DNA from: Hirundichthys speculiger | Lineage: Eukaryota; Chordata; Actinopteri; Beloniformes; Exocoetidae | Direction of reading: 5' to 3' | Length of the DNA: 64,000 bases | Assembly: GCA_018398805.1 (NCBI GenBank) | Contig: JAGFBZ010000169.1 | Span: 1-64,000, forward strand | In this document: piece by piece, positions 44,341-56,160 of the stretch | Position numbering within the stretch: the stretch's first letter is position 1 | Layout: each line of letters starts with the position of its first letter | Position numbers and translations under genes: made by a program | The notes under the pieces: generated by a model | Database searches by the model: none | What the model saw: only the letters and a program-made list of their open reading frames with translations | Told to the model about the DNA's origin: nothing

Positions 44341-47275
44341 CCTACACACAGGTGGAGGTCAACGCTGGGATGACGTCTATATAGACGGGTGGAGGTCAAC
44401 GCTGGGACGACGTCTATATAGACGGGTGGAGGTCAACGCCGGGATGACGTCTATATAGACAGGTGGAGGTCAACGCTGGGACGACGTCTATATAGACGGG
44501 TGGAGGTCAACGCTGGGACGACGTCTATATAGACGTAGACGTCACATAGACGGTGAGGTCAACGCGGGATGACGTCTATAGGGGTGGAGGTCTGACATAT
44601 AGACGGGTGGAGGTCGACGCCGGGGATGACGTCTACATAGACGGGTGGAGGTCGACGCTGGGATGACGTCTATATAGACGGGTGGAGGTCAATGCTGGGA
44701 TGACGTCTATATAGACAGGTGGAGGTCAACGCTGGGATGACGTCCATATAGACGGGTGGACGTCGACGCCGGGATGACATCTATATAGACGGGTGGAGGT
44801 CAACGCCGGGGATGACGTCTATATAGACGGGTGGAGGTCAATGCTGGGATGACGTCTATATAGACAGGTGGAGGTCAACGCCGGGATGACGTCTATATAG
44901 ACGGGTGGAGGTCGACGCTGGGATGATGATATAGACGGTGGAGGTCGATGCCGGGATGACGTCTATATAGACGGGTGGAGGTCGACGCTGGGATGACGTC
45001 TATATAGACGGGTGGGGTGGACGCCGGGATGACGTCTATATAGACGGGTGGAGGTCAACGCCGGGATGGTCATATAGACGGGTGGAGGTCAACGCCGGGA
45101 TGACGTATATAGACGGGTGGAGGTCACGCCGGGATGACGTCTATATAGACGGGTGGAGGTCACGCCGGGATGACGTCTAGAGGGTGGAGGTCAACGCTAG
45201 GATGACGTCTATATAGACGGGTGGAGGTCGACGCTGGGATGACGTCTATATAGACGGGTGGAGGTCGACGCCGGGATGACGTCTACATAGACGGGTGGAG
45301 GTCGACGCCGGGATGACGTCTATATAGACGGGTGGAGGTCAATGCTGGGATGACGTCTATATAGACAGGTGGAGGTCAACGCTGGGATGACGTCCATATA
45401 GACGGGTGGACGTCGACGCCGGGATGACATCTATATAGACGGGTGGAGGTCAACGCCGGGATGACGTCTATATAGACGGGTGGAGGTCAATGCTGGGATG
45501 ACGTCTATATAGACAGGTGGAGGTCAACGCCGGGATGACGTCTATATAGACGGGTGGAGGTCGACGCTGGGATGATGTCTATATAGACAGGTGGAGGTCA
45601 ACGCTGGGATGACGTCTATATAGACGGGTGGAGGTCGACGCCGGGATGACGTCTATATAGACGGGTGGAGGTCGACGCCGGGATGACGTCTATATAGACG
45701 GGTGGAGGTCAACGCTGGGATGACGTCTATATAGACGGGTGGAGGTCAACGCCGGGATGACGTCTATATAGACGGGTGGAGGTCGACGCCGGGACGACGT
45801 CTATATAGACTGGTGGAGGTCGACGCCGGGACGACGTCTATATAGACGGGTGGAGGTCGACGCCGGGACGACGTCTATATAGACGGGTGGAGGTCGACGC
45901 CGGGACGACGTCTATATAGACGGGTGGAGGTCGACGCCGGGACGACGTCTATATAGACGGGTGGAGGTCGACGCCGGGACGACGTCTACATAGACGGGTG
46001 GAGGTCGACGCCGGGACGACGTCTACATAGACGGGTGGAGGTCGACGCCGGGACGACGTCTACATAGACGGGTGGAGGTCTACGCCGGGACGACGTCTAC
46101 ATAGACGGGTGGAGGTCTACGCCGGGACGACGTCTACATAGACGGGTGGAGGTCAACGCCGGGACGACGTCTACATAGACGGGTGGAGGTCAACGCCGGG
46201 ACGACGTCTACATAGACGGGTGGAGGTCAAGCCGGGACGACGTCTACATAGACGGGTGGAGGTCAACGCCGGGACGACGTCTACATAGACGGGTGGAGGT
46301 CAACGCCGGGACGACGTCTACATAGACGGGTGGAGGTCAACGTTGGACGACGTCTATATAGACGGGTGGAGGTCGACGCCGGGATGACGTCTATATAGAC
46401 GGGTGGAGGTCGACGCCGGGATGACGTTTATATAGACGGGGGGAGGTCAACGCTGGGATGACGTATATAGACAGGTGGAGGTCAACGCTGGGATGACGTC
46501 TATATAGACAGGTGGAGGTCAACGCTGGGATGGTCATAGACGTGGAGGTCAACGTGGGATGATATATATAGACGGGTGGGGTCAACGCTGGGATGACGTC
46601 TATATAGACGGGTGGTAGGTCAACGCTGGGATGACGTCTATATAGACGGGTGGAGGTCAACGCTGGGATGGTCTATATAGAGGGTTCAACGCTGGGATGA
46701 CGTCTATATAGACGGGTGGAGGGTCAACGCTGGGATGACGTCTATATAGACGGGTGGAGTGGTCAACGCCGGGATGACGTTTATATAGACGGTGGAGGTC
46801 AAGCTGGGATGACGTCTATATAGACAGGTGGAGGTCAACGCGGGATGGGGTCTGGGATGACGTCTATAGACGGGTGGAGGTCAACGCCGGGATGGACGTT
46901 TATATAGACGGGTGGAGGTCAACGCTGGGATGACGTCTATATAGACAGGTGGAGGTCAACGCTGGGATGACGTCTATATAGACAGGTGGAGGTCAACGCT
47001 GGGATGACGTCTATATAGACGGGTGGAGGTCAACGCTGGGATGACGTCTATATAGACGGGTGGAGGTCAACGCTGGGATGACGTCTATATAGACGGGTGG
47101 AGGTCAACGCTGGGATGACGTCTATATAGACGGGTGGAGGTCAAGGCTGGGATGACGTCTATATAGACGGGTGGAGGTCAACGCTGGTATGACGTCTATA
47201 TAGACAGGTGGAGGTCAACGCTGTGATGAGGTCTATATAGACAGGTGGAGGTCAACGCCGGGATGACGTCTATAA
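44341..47275 (+). repeat. 37-bp minisatellite, about 80 copies, with palindromic core
   Basis: Each unit carries GACGTCTATATAGACG, whose inner CGTCTATATAGACG is a perfect 14-bp palindrome, followed by ggtggaggtcaacgc and tgggat. Variants (tcaacg/tcgacg, ctggga/ccggga, tatata/tacata) are clustered: 45850-46330 is dominated by cgggacgac and tacata units, showing local homogenisation. It occupies 2.9 kb of the st6gal2 intron. Confidence 0.96.
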
Positions 47276-48155
47276 ACACACAGAAATGCTGTTTAATCAC
47301 CTGAATGTGTGAAACTCTGGTTTTGTTTGGCTCATTGAATCTAAAACGAGTCGTTTCAGGTCTCAGTCCTTTAGTCGGGTTCAGGGTCGTTTGGGGTTTT
47401 CTCTGAACTCTGCAGGTGCGTCTAAATCTAGATCATCATCGTTTTTGCAGAACAGGAGCAAAGAAAGTGAATCTGCCTCCGTCACACTTCGGTTGTCATT
47501 TTCAGCACCGTCTCATAAAAATGAAAGAGAGGCGGGGGGGGCGGGGGGGGGGGGTCCTGTTTCGTTTCATGACCGTCTCTTCTGAGGTCCGTCATACATT
47601 TTAATGTGGAGCAGCAGCAGCGGGGTGTTGGCTCAGTGTGTCATCATCCGAGTCTTCATCCTCAAACCAAAAAAAAAAAGGAAAAGAGAGATTTTGTTTG
47701 ATGCAACTCCGTGATCGAGACCAATGTTATGAAGCTGATTAAATATTGAACAGCCTCACATCTACTCTCAGGCTCGGCCTCTACAGGAATTCAAGCTCCA
47801 TCATCCTTCGCTCGGTTGGGTCGTTGATCCTCCGTCCTCCCCCCTCAAAAGACGACGCTTTGATCGCGTGAGTGACTGCCGATGCTCACCACGCTCTTTT
47901 ACAGGTTTCCTGACGTTCGTGTGTCGGTTTTTCCCTGACTGGAGCTCAGAGGTTTTGTTGCTCAGGACTCGGTTTGGTGTCGGTGGTGTGAGGCTGCCAC
48001 CGTGTGGTGACCGGCGTGAACTGCATCCTCGGTGCAGAAGATCAAAACCGGCATTCAGACTGCAGACACCGGATCCATAAAACCGGTGGTGTCAGACCGG
48101 GTCCCTGCGGGTCAGAACCCTCAGATTTACCCTCTGGATGCACAACAACAAAAAA
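47276..48155. other. intronic unassigned DNA
   Basis: A G-rich run lies at 47535-47553. No gene is supported. Confidence 0.4.
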
Positions 48156-49145
48156 AATAACATGCTATATGAATGAATTAATGCTGTATTTCGGTTTAAA
48201 AACAAAAATAAAATCATGTTTTTACAAAAGAATTTATCAGATAGCAACCGAAAAAGGAGTAGGCTTTATTTCTGCCTATCCTAAACCATCAGAGGATTAA
48301 CTGAATAATTCACAATAAAACATCAGTACTAGTACATCATTACAAAACACATGATAACTTCTACAGAAAAATTGAATTCAAATCATTAAAATGAATTAAA
48401 ATCCTCAAATTTCATTATAAATTTTGATATTAGATTTTAAAGTCTTCTTGAAGACTAACATAGAATTACACATTTTTATTTAATCGTTCAATCCATAATT
48501 TTACACCCAAAACTGACACACATCTGTACTTTAGATTAGTTCTGACTTTGTGAGTTTCAAACATTAATAACCCCTTTAAATTATAAACCACCTGCCTTAG
48601 CTCAAACATTTTTTTGAATACAAACGGGAATTGTCTTAATTACCACTCGAAACATAATTTCTAATGTTTTTGAATATACAATGTCCAAAAATTTTAATGT
48701 GTGTGATCTTATAAAAAGCTGATTTGTAGAATCACGGTATCCAACTCCATTTATTATCCTAATAGCTCTTTTCTGCAGTTTTATTTTATATGTATTTCTT
48801 CCAAATTTCAGCGCAGTTTGTCATAAAAGGCATCACAAGTGAAAAATGAAGGCAGCTCTTATTCAGTAAATCTCTTGTTTTGTAAAGAATAGAAATAGAC
48901 TTAGATAATTTCTGTTTTACATGTTTTATGTGCAGCTTTCAACAAACTTTATCATCTATTATTACTCCCAAAAACATAGTTTCATAAACTCTTTCAATTT
49001 CAACATTGTTTAAATTCAGTTTTACCTCAATGTTAGTCCGTTTACCACCGAACGACATAAAGTCATATAAAGTCATCAATCGGTGGTTTTTTCCTGACTT
49101 TTTTTTTCCCATAAATATCTGAAACAGCTTCAAACTTGATCAAAA
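48156..49145 (-). mobile_element. non-LTR retrotransposon remnant, minus strand
   Basis: The minus strand, with several stops, reads through the end of a reverse transcriptase: FLGVIIDDK, then LSKSISILYKTR, a degenerate C-EIW block, RGYxCLK and KLW-type motifs before the 3' end near 48160 (aggcagaaataaagcctactcc in reverse). It is 5'-truncated and dead. The clade was not assigned. Confidence 0.65.
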
Positions 49146-49514
49146 CTACCAAACATTCAATCACTTTAAGGATTTTAACCCTGTATAATGATTTGAATAA
49201 TTCATTATTTAAAAAAAAAAAGAAAAAAATTGCACAATAAAGTAATAATTTTCCTGGAATAAAGAGCAGGTACCTGTGGGTTTAGTGGTTCCTAGATTCT
49301 CCCTTTGTGGTCAGAAATGCCTCGTCGACGTCCGTTAAAACCACGTTTTCTGATCTCGTTACGGCGTAAAACCGTCCATCGTAACGTCGGCGCTTCATCC
49401 TGAAGGAAAGTACCGACGTTTGACATTTCTACTGGATTCAACTGTTTTCCTGTTTCAGGTCCTCGACAGTCTCATTATGATGTCATGTGACCAACAGGAG
49501 GCCACAAGAGGTTT
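49146..49514. other. intronic unassigned DNA
   Basis: Nothing is recognised. Confidence 0.4.
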
Positions 49515-50121
49515 TCTGTGTGACTGCTGCCGGCTTGTGCACGTTAGCATTAGCTCACGTTAGCATTAGCTCACGTTAGCGCGATTTCAAAACTCCATGA
49601 AGTGATTGTTATGTTGTAGGTGGCTGATCAGGTTTTACGTATTAAAGCTTGTGCTTCCCCCCTCGTAGAATTCACTCGGAGGATTCGTCACAAATAACCA
49701 CCAAACTATCTTCTTCTGAAACTTTAACCAAGTTCCACGCCGCCATGTTTGTTGTGATCAGCGCTGTGCTGCAGGCTGCATTCAAGATGTTACGTAAATC
49801 CTACGTTCCCTCGTTTGCTAGTCGTTCTTTCAGCGTTTTCTATTTTTTTCTTTTGTATGTGTAACATGAGGGGAAATACTGCGACGATCGATTAAAGTTA
49901 GCAACTACTAAAATTATGACCGAGTTAACGAGTTGTTTTCTGGCATGAGGGGGTATTCTTGATTTTCCTGATTGAGTAGTCGTTTTTCTGATTATGCCGA
50001 CGTTTCTTGAACATAACATTCACTGCTGTGTTGATAAAAATATATATGTTATCGGGGCTATTCGTCGTGATATCGGAGTTATCCGGATGACGTCATAACT
50101 TCCTGTTATCGTGCATCCCTA
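49515..50121 (-). mobile_element. hAT family 'GATGCACG' copy E, left half missing
   Basis: It starts inside the gttagcattagctcacg region and ends CGTGCATCCCTA. It is collinear with the first repeat of copy D and inversely with B2. A BED-finger remnant would lie on the minus strand at about 49650-49760. Confidence 0.85.
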
Positions 50122-50730
50122 GTGTTAATGCCAGGAAGTTTGATCCTCTGATGGTCGTGTCGCCTTTCTTGGTTGAGGCTTTAAATAAAAGGTGAACATT
50201 GATTTATTTCAAACTCTTTTATGTCTAAAACGCGACACAGCTTGTTCAGGAGGAGGTTTTACGTGTCTGGTAGTTTCATCTTTCAGGACGGTCGTCCTTT
50301 CTGGACGTTCAGGAAGTTACGCAGTTTCTTCAGAAACGTGGGTTTCAGAAAGACGATCTGGTCTTCGATACGTCTTCTTGAAAGCGTGTCGCCGAGGTCG
50401 CGCTCTGCCGGGAGCGGACGTGTTGGCGGTTTTGCGCCGGCGGAGGGGGACAGATGGCCCAGCTCAGCTGTTTGCAGGAAGTTTTTGCCGCAACTGGCGA
50501 CCATGATGGAGGAGCATCGGATCATAAGCCGAAGGATCATCCATCCTTTAGTCGGTTCGGAGCAGCAGGACTGCTGAGACTGACGGATCGATCAGCAGAC
50601 AGCCAGAAATGTATTTATGACCACAACCATCCATCAAGTCAGAGGCTTCACGTTTCCGTGTCCATCAGCAGCTGTGAAAACACCGTCCGTCTCGAACGTG
50701 ATCACGTGTTTCCCCGGACGGGTCACTGGG
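50122..50730. other. intronic unassigned DNA
   Basis: Several overlapping open frames occur without known domains. No splice structure linking them to st6gal2 is seen. Confidence 0.4.
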
Positions 50731-51703
50731 GTTAGGGTTAGGGCTAGGGGTTAGAGGTTGGGGTTAGAGGTTAGGGGTTAGGGTTAGGGGTTAGGGTTAA
50801 GGGTTAGGGGTTGGGGTTAGGGTTAGAGGTTGGGGTTAGAGGTTAGGGGTTAGAGGTTGGGGTTAGGGTTAAGGGTTAGGGGTTGGGGTTAGGGTTAGAG
50901 GTTGGGGTTAGAGGTTAGGGGTTAGGGTTGGGGTTGGGTTAGGGTTAAGGGTTAGGGGGGGTTAGGGGTTAGGGGTTAGGGTTAGGGGTTAGGTAGGGTT
51001 AGGGTTAGGGTTAGGGTTAGGGGTTAGGGTTAGAGGTTGGGGCTAGGGTTAAGGGTTAGGGGGGTTGGGGTTAGGGTTAGGGTTAGGGTTAGGGGGGGTT
51101 AGAGGTTGGGGTTAGAGGGTTAGGGGTTAGGGGTTGGGGTTAGGGGTTAGGGTTGGGGTTAGGGGTTAGGGGTTAGGGTTAGGGTTAAGGGGTTAGGGTT
51201 TAAGGGTTAGGTTAGGGTTAAGGGTTAGGGTTAGGGTTAGGGTTAGGGTTAGGGTTAGGGTTAGGGTTAGGGGTTAAGGGTTAGGGTTAGAGGTTAGGGG
51301 TTAGGGGTTAGGGGTTTAGGGTTAGGGGTTAGGGGTTAGGGGTTAAGGGTTATGGTTAAGGGTTAGGAGTTTGGGGTTAGGGGTTAAGGGTTAGGGGTTA
51401 CGGGTTAGGGGTTAGGGGTTAAGGGTTAGGGGTTAGGGGTTAGGGGTTAGGGTTAGGGGTTAGGGGTTAGGGGTGAAGGGTTAGGGTTAAGGGTTATGGG
51501 TTAAGGGTTTAGGGTTAGGGTTAGGGGTTAAGGGTTAGGGTTAGGGGTTAAGGGTTAGGGGTTAAGGGTGAAGGGTTATGGTTAAGGGTTATGGTTAAGG
51601 GTTAGGAGTTTAGGGTTAGGGGTTAAGGGTTATGGTTAAGGGTTAGGAGTTTAGGGTTAGGGGTGAAGGGTTAGAGGTTAAGGGTTAGGGGTTAAGGGTT
51701 GGG
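50731..51703 (+). repeat. interstitial telomere-like array (TTAGGG)n
   Basis: About 970 bp of ttaggg, ttagggg, ttaaggg and gaggttgggg variants in head-to-tail orientation. Pure TTAGGG blocks occur at 51000-51020 and 51226-51268. The G-rich strand is the sense strand of st6gal2, so the intron RNA carries UUAGGG repeats. It ends 44 bases before the exon at 51748. Confidence 0.95.
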
Positions 51704-51747
51704 GTGATGTTGACACTAACCGCCGTTTCTGCCTTTCTCTCTTTCAG

Positions 51748-51845
51748 ACTCTCATGATGCAGTTCTGCGGTTCAACGCCGCGCCGACGGAGGGATACGAG
51801 CGCGACGTGGGAAACAAAACCACCCTGCGCATCATCAACTCACAG
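51748..51845 (+). CDS. st6gal2: st6gal2 second coding exon (sialylmotif L)
   Basis: The exon is 98 nt, entered in phase 1 and left in phase 0, encoding residues 328-360 ([19 protein letters not shown] and onward to NSQ). It completes sialylmotif L, the CMP-sialic acid binding element shared by all animal sialyltransferases. The first codon, GAC, is split across the 11.8-kb intron (G from 39910). The acceptor is a good pyrimidine tract ending cttTCAG; the donor is CAG/gtgaga. An NKT glycosylation sequon is present. The nearly 1-kb TTAGGG array stops 44 bases upstream, and the intron after it starts directly with a 24-bp minisatellite. Confidence 0.94.
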
Positions 51846-51856
51846 GTGAGACTCTG

Positions 51857-52008
51857 ACCGGTCCCCGTGCTGGTCCAGGACCAGTCCCCGTGCTGGTCCA
51901 GGACCAGTTCCGGTGGTGGTCCAGGACCGGTCCCCGTGCTGGTCCAGGACCAGTTCCCGTGCTGGTCCAGGACCAGTTCCCGTGCTGGTCCAGGACCAGT
52001 TCCCAGCT
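51857..52008 (+). repeat. 24-bp minisatellite (ctggtccaggaccagttcccgtg)
   Basis: About six units with the near-palindrome ctggtccaggaccag. It starts 12 bases after the donor of exon 51748-51845. Open frames on both strands are repeat artefacts. Confidence 0.9.
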
Positions 52009-52130
52009 GGCCTGAAGGAGCTCCCACGGGCGGTGGGGGGAGAGCACCTCTGGTCCATGAAGGCGTGTCTTTAATCTCGTTGAGTCGTGTTCAGGTGCGG
52101 CTGGTTGGTGTTTCAGGACTCATCGGCGCT

Positions 52131-53185
52131 AGAGGTGTCGATAATATCGATACCAACGCTGGTATTGATCACGAATGATACTCGTGTAAAAAGATACTCA
52201 AGCACAGTTTGGTTGTATTTTAATCCCGAAAAACGAAACAACGTCAAGTTGTTTAGTTTGTAAAAAGGCTGTAAAACACAGTGGAAACATTAAAACCTTA
52301 TTTAAGCACATGAAAAACCATGAAGAAGAAAACGAAGAGCTGCAGATACAGAGAAAGGAGAGACATCCCCATCCAGGTAGATCAGAGTCTTTCAGTCCAA
52401 CAGGTAGTATCCAGGTAGGTCAGAGTCTTTCAGTCCAACAGGTAGGATCCAGGTAGATCAGAGTCTTTCAGTCCAACAGGTAGGATCCAGGTAGATCAGA
52501 GTCTTTCAGTCCAACAGGTAGGATCCAGGTAGATCAGAGTCTTTCAGTCCAACAGGTAGGATCCAGGTAGATCAGAGTCTTTCAGTCCAACAGGTAGGAT
52601 CCAGGTAGATCAGAGTCTTTCAGTCCAACAGGTAGGATCCAGGTAGATCAGAGATCAGCTCATCGTCAGCATCAATTCATATTAACGTTCAAACTACATG
52701 TTACTGGAGCCAACTTAAAAAAAATATAATTAAGACCTTGAAATAATCCGGTACATGTCATGTATCCCATTGAAAGGTGTTATCTAAGATAAAGGATTAT
52801 CTGATGTTATTTTATTTATCCCACGACGGGGAAATTTATAGAGTTGAAGCAACAGGAAAGTTCACACAGTACAAACAAAATGACACAAGTATTTAAAAAG
52901 ATATAATAGGACAAAAAAAAAATGTATGAACAGAACAATTCAGCTCAAAGGAATATTTACAGCAAAAATGTTGTGATAATGAAGTATTTTTCTGTCACCT
53001 ATAAAGTTTGTCCAAATTCTATCTGAGGTTTTAACAAAATAATCCAAAGACAAAAATCACAGAAACACCAAAAGGTAAGAAGTTTCATGATTGATCGAGG
53101 TTAATATGAAAAAGTATTGGTATCGGCGATACTGGCCCTGTATTTACTTGGTATTGGATCGATACCATAATTCCCAGTATCATCC
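52131..53185 (+). mobile_element. hAT element with BED-finger remnant and 38-bp array
   Basis: The left end (tagaggtgtcgataatatcg) and right end (ggatcgataccataattccc) share inverted ATCGATACC text. Around 52250-52365 the plus strand encodes a decayed BED finger (KKAVKHSGNI then HMKNHEEE). The interior holds a 38-bp array and a retroposon tail (about 52805-52960). The target duplication is not resolved. Confidence 0.6.
52368..52652 (+). repeat. 38-bp minisatellite (atccaggtagatcagag...)
   Basis: About seven almost identical units containing atccaggtagatcagagtct and ttcagtccaacaggtagg. The low divergence suggests recent expansion. Confidence 0.92.
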
Positions 53186-53287
53186 AGGTGCTGCAGACAG
53201 GTGACAGGTGACGTTGCTCCCTGGTAGCTTTGAGCTGTTTATGAACTCCAGACTCTGCTGACGGTTCAGAACAAAATAACTGTGATC

Positions 53288-53735
53288 TTTCGGAGGAGGA
53301 GGAGAAGGAAAGAAGAAGGGGAGAAGAGGAGAAGAAGAGAAGGGAGGAGGAGAAGAAAAGAAGAAGAAGAAGAAGGACCTTCGAATTCTAGAGGGAAGCC
53401 TCCTCTTCTTGAGGAGAGAAGAAGGGGAAGGAAAGGAGAAGGCGCGGGCCTTCGAAATAGGAGGAGGAGTTCTAGAAGAAGAGGAGGCTTCTTCCGAAGA
53501 AGATAAGGAGCTTCTAGCTTCTTCCTCCTTTCGAAGTTCTTCTCCTATTCTTCTCCTTCTTTCTTCGGAGTCGAAGATCCTTCTTCTTCCTCGAATTCTC
53601 CTTATTCTTCCTCCTCTCCTTCTTTCAAGATTCTTCTTCTTCTCCTCCTCCTCCTTCTTCTTCTTCTTCTCATTATCCTTCTCCTCTTTCTTCTCCTTCC
53701 TCCTCCTCCTCCTCCTCCTCCTTCTCCTCAGCAGT
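53288..53735. repeat. polypurine then polypyrimidine inverted tract
   Basis: 53288-53510 is almost pure A/G (gaagaag, gaggagg) and 53511-53735 almost pure C/T, with complementary words such as cttcgaa at the centre. The strands can pair as an imperfect hairpin of about 200 bp. Long open frames on both strands are compositional. Confidence 0.88.
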
Positions 53736-53848
53736 GCAGCTTTCATCTGCGGAGCTTCATTAAGGGTTTTTAATGACGGTTGTTAAATCTGAGAACCAGC
53801 AGATTCATCAGCAGAGCGAACTGTCAGACGCTAACGGCTGTTTAATGT

Positions 53849-54116
53849 GACGGTGGCGTCGTGATGTCATTGAGGCGGCGTCGTGATGTCATTGAGGCGG
53901 CGTCGTGATGTCATTGAGGCGGCGTCGTGATGTCATTGAGGCGGCGTCGTGATGTCATTGAGGCGGCGTCGTGATGTCATTGAGGCGGCGTCGTGATGTC
54001 ATTGAGGCGGCGTCGTGATGTCATTGAGGCGGCGTCGTGATGTCGTTGAGGCGGCGTCGTGATGTCATTGAGGCGGCGTCGTGATGTCATTGAGGTGGCG
54101 TCGTGATGTCATTGAG
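53849..54116 (+). repeat. 22-bp minisatellite (gtcgtgatgtcattgaggcggc)
   Basis: Twelve units that are nearly identical; one has cgttgag and the last ones ggtggc. Confidence 0.94.
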
Positions 54117-54878
54117 CTCTCAGACGGAGACGCTAACGGAAGTTACAGCGGAGAGTTTGAGTTGAGTTTCCTTGAAAAAAAAAAAAGATGTTTGTGGCTT
54201 TAACAGCAACACGAAAGCTCATCCCGCCTCCAAGGAGACAAATAAACGACCACGAAGAGCCCAAATATTCACACCTTTACATCTTAAACTCCTCACAAAA
54301 CATCCTCACGAGATTAAATTGGTTCTGGAAGTAGTTTCGTAACCTGAAACTTTCATAAGTAGAGACATGTTTTCCATGTAAATGCTCTAATCCCCAAAAT
54401 TCAAACATTTTTTTTTTTAAATAAATTGCAGGGATGAAACACTCCTGCATTAAATCTCACCAACATTTTGGGTTTTTTAGTTAAAAGCACAAGCAAACAG
54501 AGTTAAAGGAGATTTCTGAATTACAGCAGATCAAAAAGGAAAAAAGTGGAGGGAAGAAAATCGTTAATCGATGTCTCCCGGTCAAGCTAGCACGGCGTTA
54601 AAAACAAACCAGGACTAGAAATTCCTTTAAAGCGTCTTCAGAGAAGAAGAGGTCGATATCTGTGAATCAGGAGAGGATCGGTCCTGACGATGATCTGAGC
54701 CGGTTTGAACTGGTTCCAGTCATGTCTCTGAGCTGAAAGATCATTTACGGCTCACCTGTTAAAGGTATCTGTCAACGAGCTCTTTCAGGGGGAAATAAAG
54801 CACTTCCTGTTAGTACGTCTCAAACAAATAAATAAAAAAAACCAGCTCACTGTTTGTGTTTGTGTTTGCTCTTTTCAG
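54117..54878. other. intronic unique DNA before exon 54879
   Basis: No repeat or gene is recognised apart from short A and T runs. The acceptor pyrimidine tract lies at 54865-54878. Confidence 0.4.
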
Positions 54879-54980
54879 ATTTTGGCCAATCACAAGCATC
54901 AGTTCAACACGAGCTCCATCTACAAGAATGTAACTCTGGTGGCCTGGGACCCTGCACCGTACACGGTCGACCTGCACAAG
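54879..54980 (+). CDS. st6gal2: st6gal2 third coding exon (region between motifs L and S)
   Basis: The exon is 102 nt, phase 0 to phase 0, encoding residues 361-394 (ILANHKHQFN through VAWDPAPYTVDLHK). The AWDPAPY block is strongly conserved in ST6GAL2. Two glycosylation sequons are visible, NTS near residue 370 and NVT near 377. The acceptor is gctcttttcag. The donor is CACAAG/gtgtgt and runs straight into a (GT)n tract with at least a dozen further GT dinucleotides, so donor choice could vary in 2-nt steps. This matters because the next exon is one base out of frame. Confidence 0.93.
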
Positions 54981-55030
54981 GTGTGTGTGTGTGTGCGTGC
55001 ACGTGTGTGTGTGCGTGCACGTGTGTGTGG
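54981..55030 (+). repeat. (GT)n microsatellite containing the st6gal2 donor
   Basis: gtgtgtgtgtgtgtgcgtgcacgt repeated; the first GT is the splice donor of the 54879-54980 exon. Confidence 0.9.
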
Positions 55031-55031
55031 C

Positions 55032-55480
55032 GGGAAGTGTTGGGCAAGTTCGCTTTCTACACAAACTAGTTCAGTTCATAGTTCACAGAAATTAAAACCA
55101 ACTAGTTTAGTTCATCATTCCAAAAAATGAACTAAATTGTTAATTTTTAGTTTTTTTTTTTTATTCTTTTTTAATGTTGCTGCGAGCAATTATTTGTCAA
55201 AATGATTACCACTGCCCATATACTACACCACCACACACGGCAATTATTTTATCCATTTTAACTGTTCTCCAGCTCGTCCTCCGTTCCCTCTCACGCTCGT
55301 TCACGTCTTCGTAGCTCGTCCCTCGCTCGTCCTCTTCCTGCCGCCTCCTCTCGTCTCTGTCGTCGTTCGTCCAGGAGGCGGCGCCGCGTCGCTGAGATCC
55401 TGAACTGATTTCCATAAACGTAGCAGGAAGACGTTTCTCTGCCTTCATCCTGGTGTTGGACCGGAACCGCTCGTCCTGTT
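55032..55480. mobile_element. hAT-like element (start AGTGTTGGGCAAG), copy 2
   Basis: It matches 9771-10460 without the TTAA element, so it supplies the empty site for it. The right boundary is unclear. Confidence 0.55.
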
Positions 55481-55499
55481 TCGACCTTTTAAGTTTCCA

Positions 55500-56160
55500 C
55501 TCTTTTTTATTTTATTTTTTTAAATTTTATTTATTTAAAGGACCGTGTGCAGTGGCATTAAAAAGATGGCTGCACCAGATTTAGCACCAAGCTAATTTCC
55601 ATCTGTAGTCCTTAACACAGACAAACAGTAAGACAAGAAGGCAAAGAACATTAAAATACAAACAAAATAAAATCGCAAAAACAATTGGATAAATTTACAA
55701 TAGCTTAAAAAAACAATAAAAATGACTACTCTTTACAATGCATCCTGTACAGAATAATGCGAGAATAAAATGAGCCCCTTAATGTGAGCAAGACTGGTTG
55801 CTGAGCAGCCAGTTTTTGACTGCATGTGAAAAAATAATATAATCTGGAATTGTCTTTATTCTGTCCATCCATACTTTTATGGCTTTAAAAGAGAAGGCTG
55901 ACTGAGAAAAGGCAGTCCTTCTTTTGGGAATGTTGCAGTCTCCCCTAGATGTTGATCTTAATGTTCGAGTCATTATTTCAGAGCGAGGCTGAACATAAGT
56001 TTTCAGAGGTGGTGGTGCAGCATCATGTATGATTTTGTGTACCAGACGGACATTAGAATATGTAATTAGATTATCAAAGCTTAACATTTTATACTTCTTT
56101 AGTATATCGCAATGATGGTACAGCCGCGGTTTTTTATCTAAGACTTAAGTTTCATTGCAG
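55500..56160 (-). mobile_element. non-LTR retrotransposon 3' remnant, minus strand
   Basis: The minus-strand frame 55779-56087 reads SNVRLVHKIIHDAAPPPL, then TRSTSRGDCNIP-like text and RRTAFSQSAFS before a KVW motif. This is the typical C-terminal end of a fish non-LTR reverse transcriptase protein, followed by an AT-rich 3' UTR at 55500-55778. It is 5'-truncated. Confidence 0.7.

Noticed and set aside
44341..47275. Possible tandem array of small RNA genes because of palindromic units
   Set aside because: The palindrome is short, units lack promoter boxes or terminators, and tandem-array evolution explains the pattern.
50731..51703. Possible true chromosome end
   Set aside because: The st6gal2 exons continue in frame on both sides, so the telomere-like repeat is interstitial.
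53180..53786. 188-codon minus and 125-codon plus open frames rich in E/K/R or S/L/F
   Set aside because: Compositional artefacts of the GAA/CTT tract.
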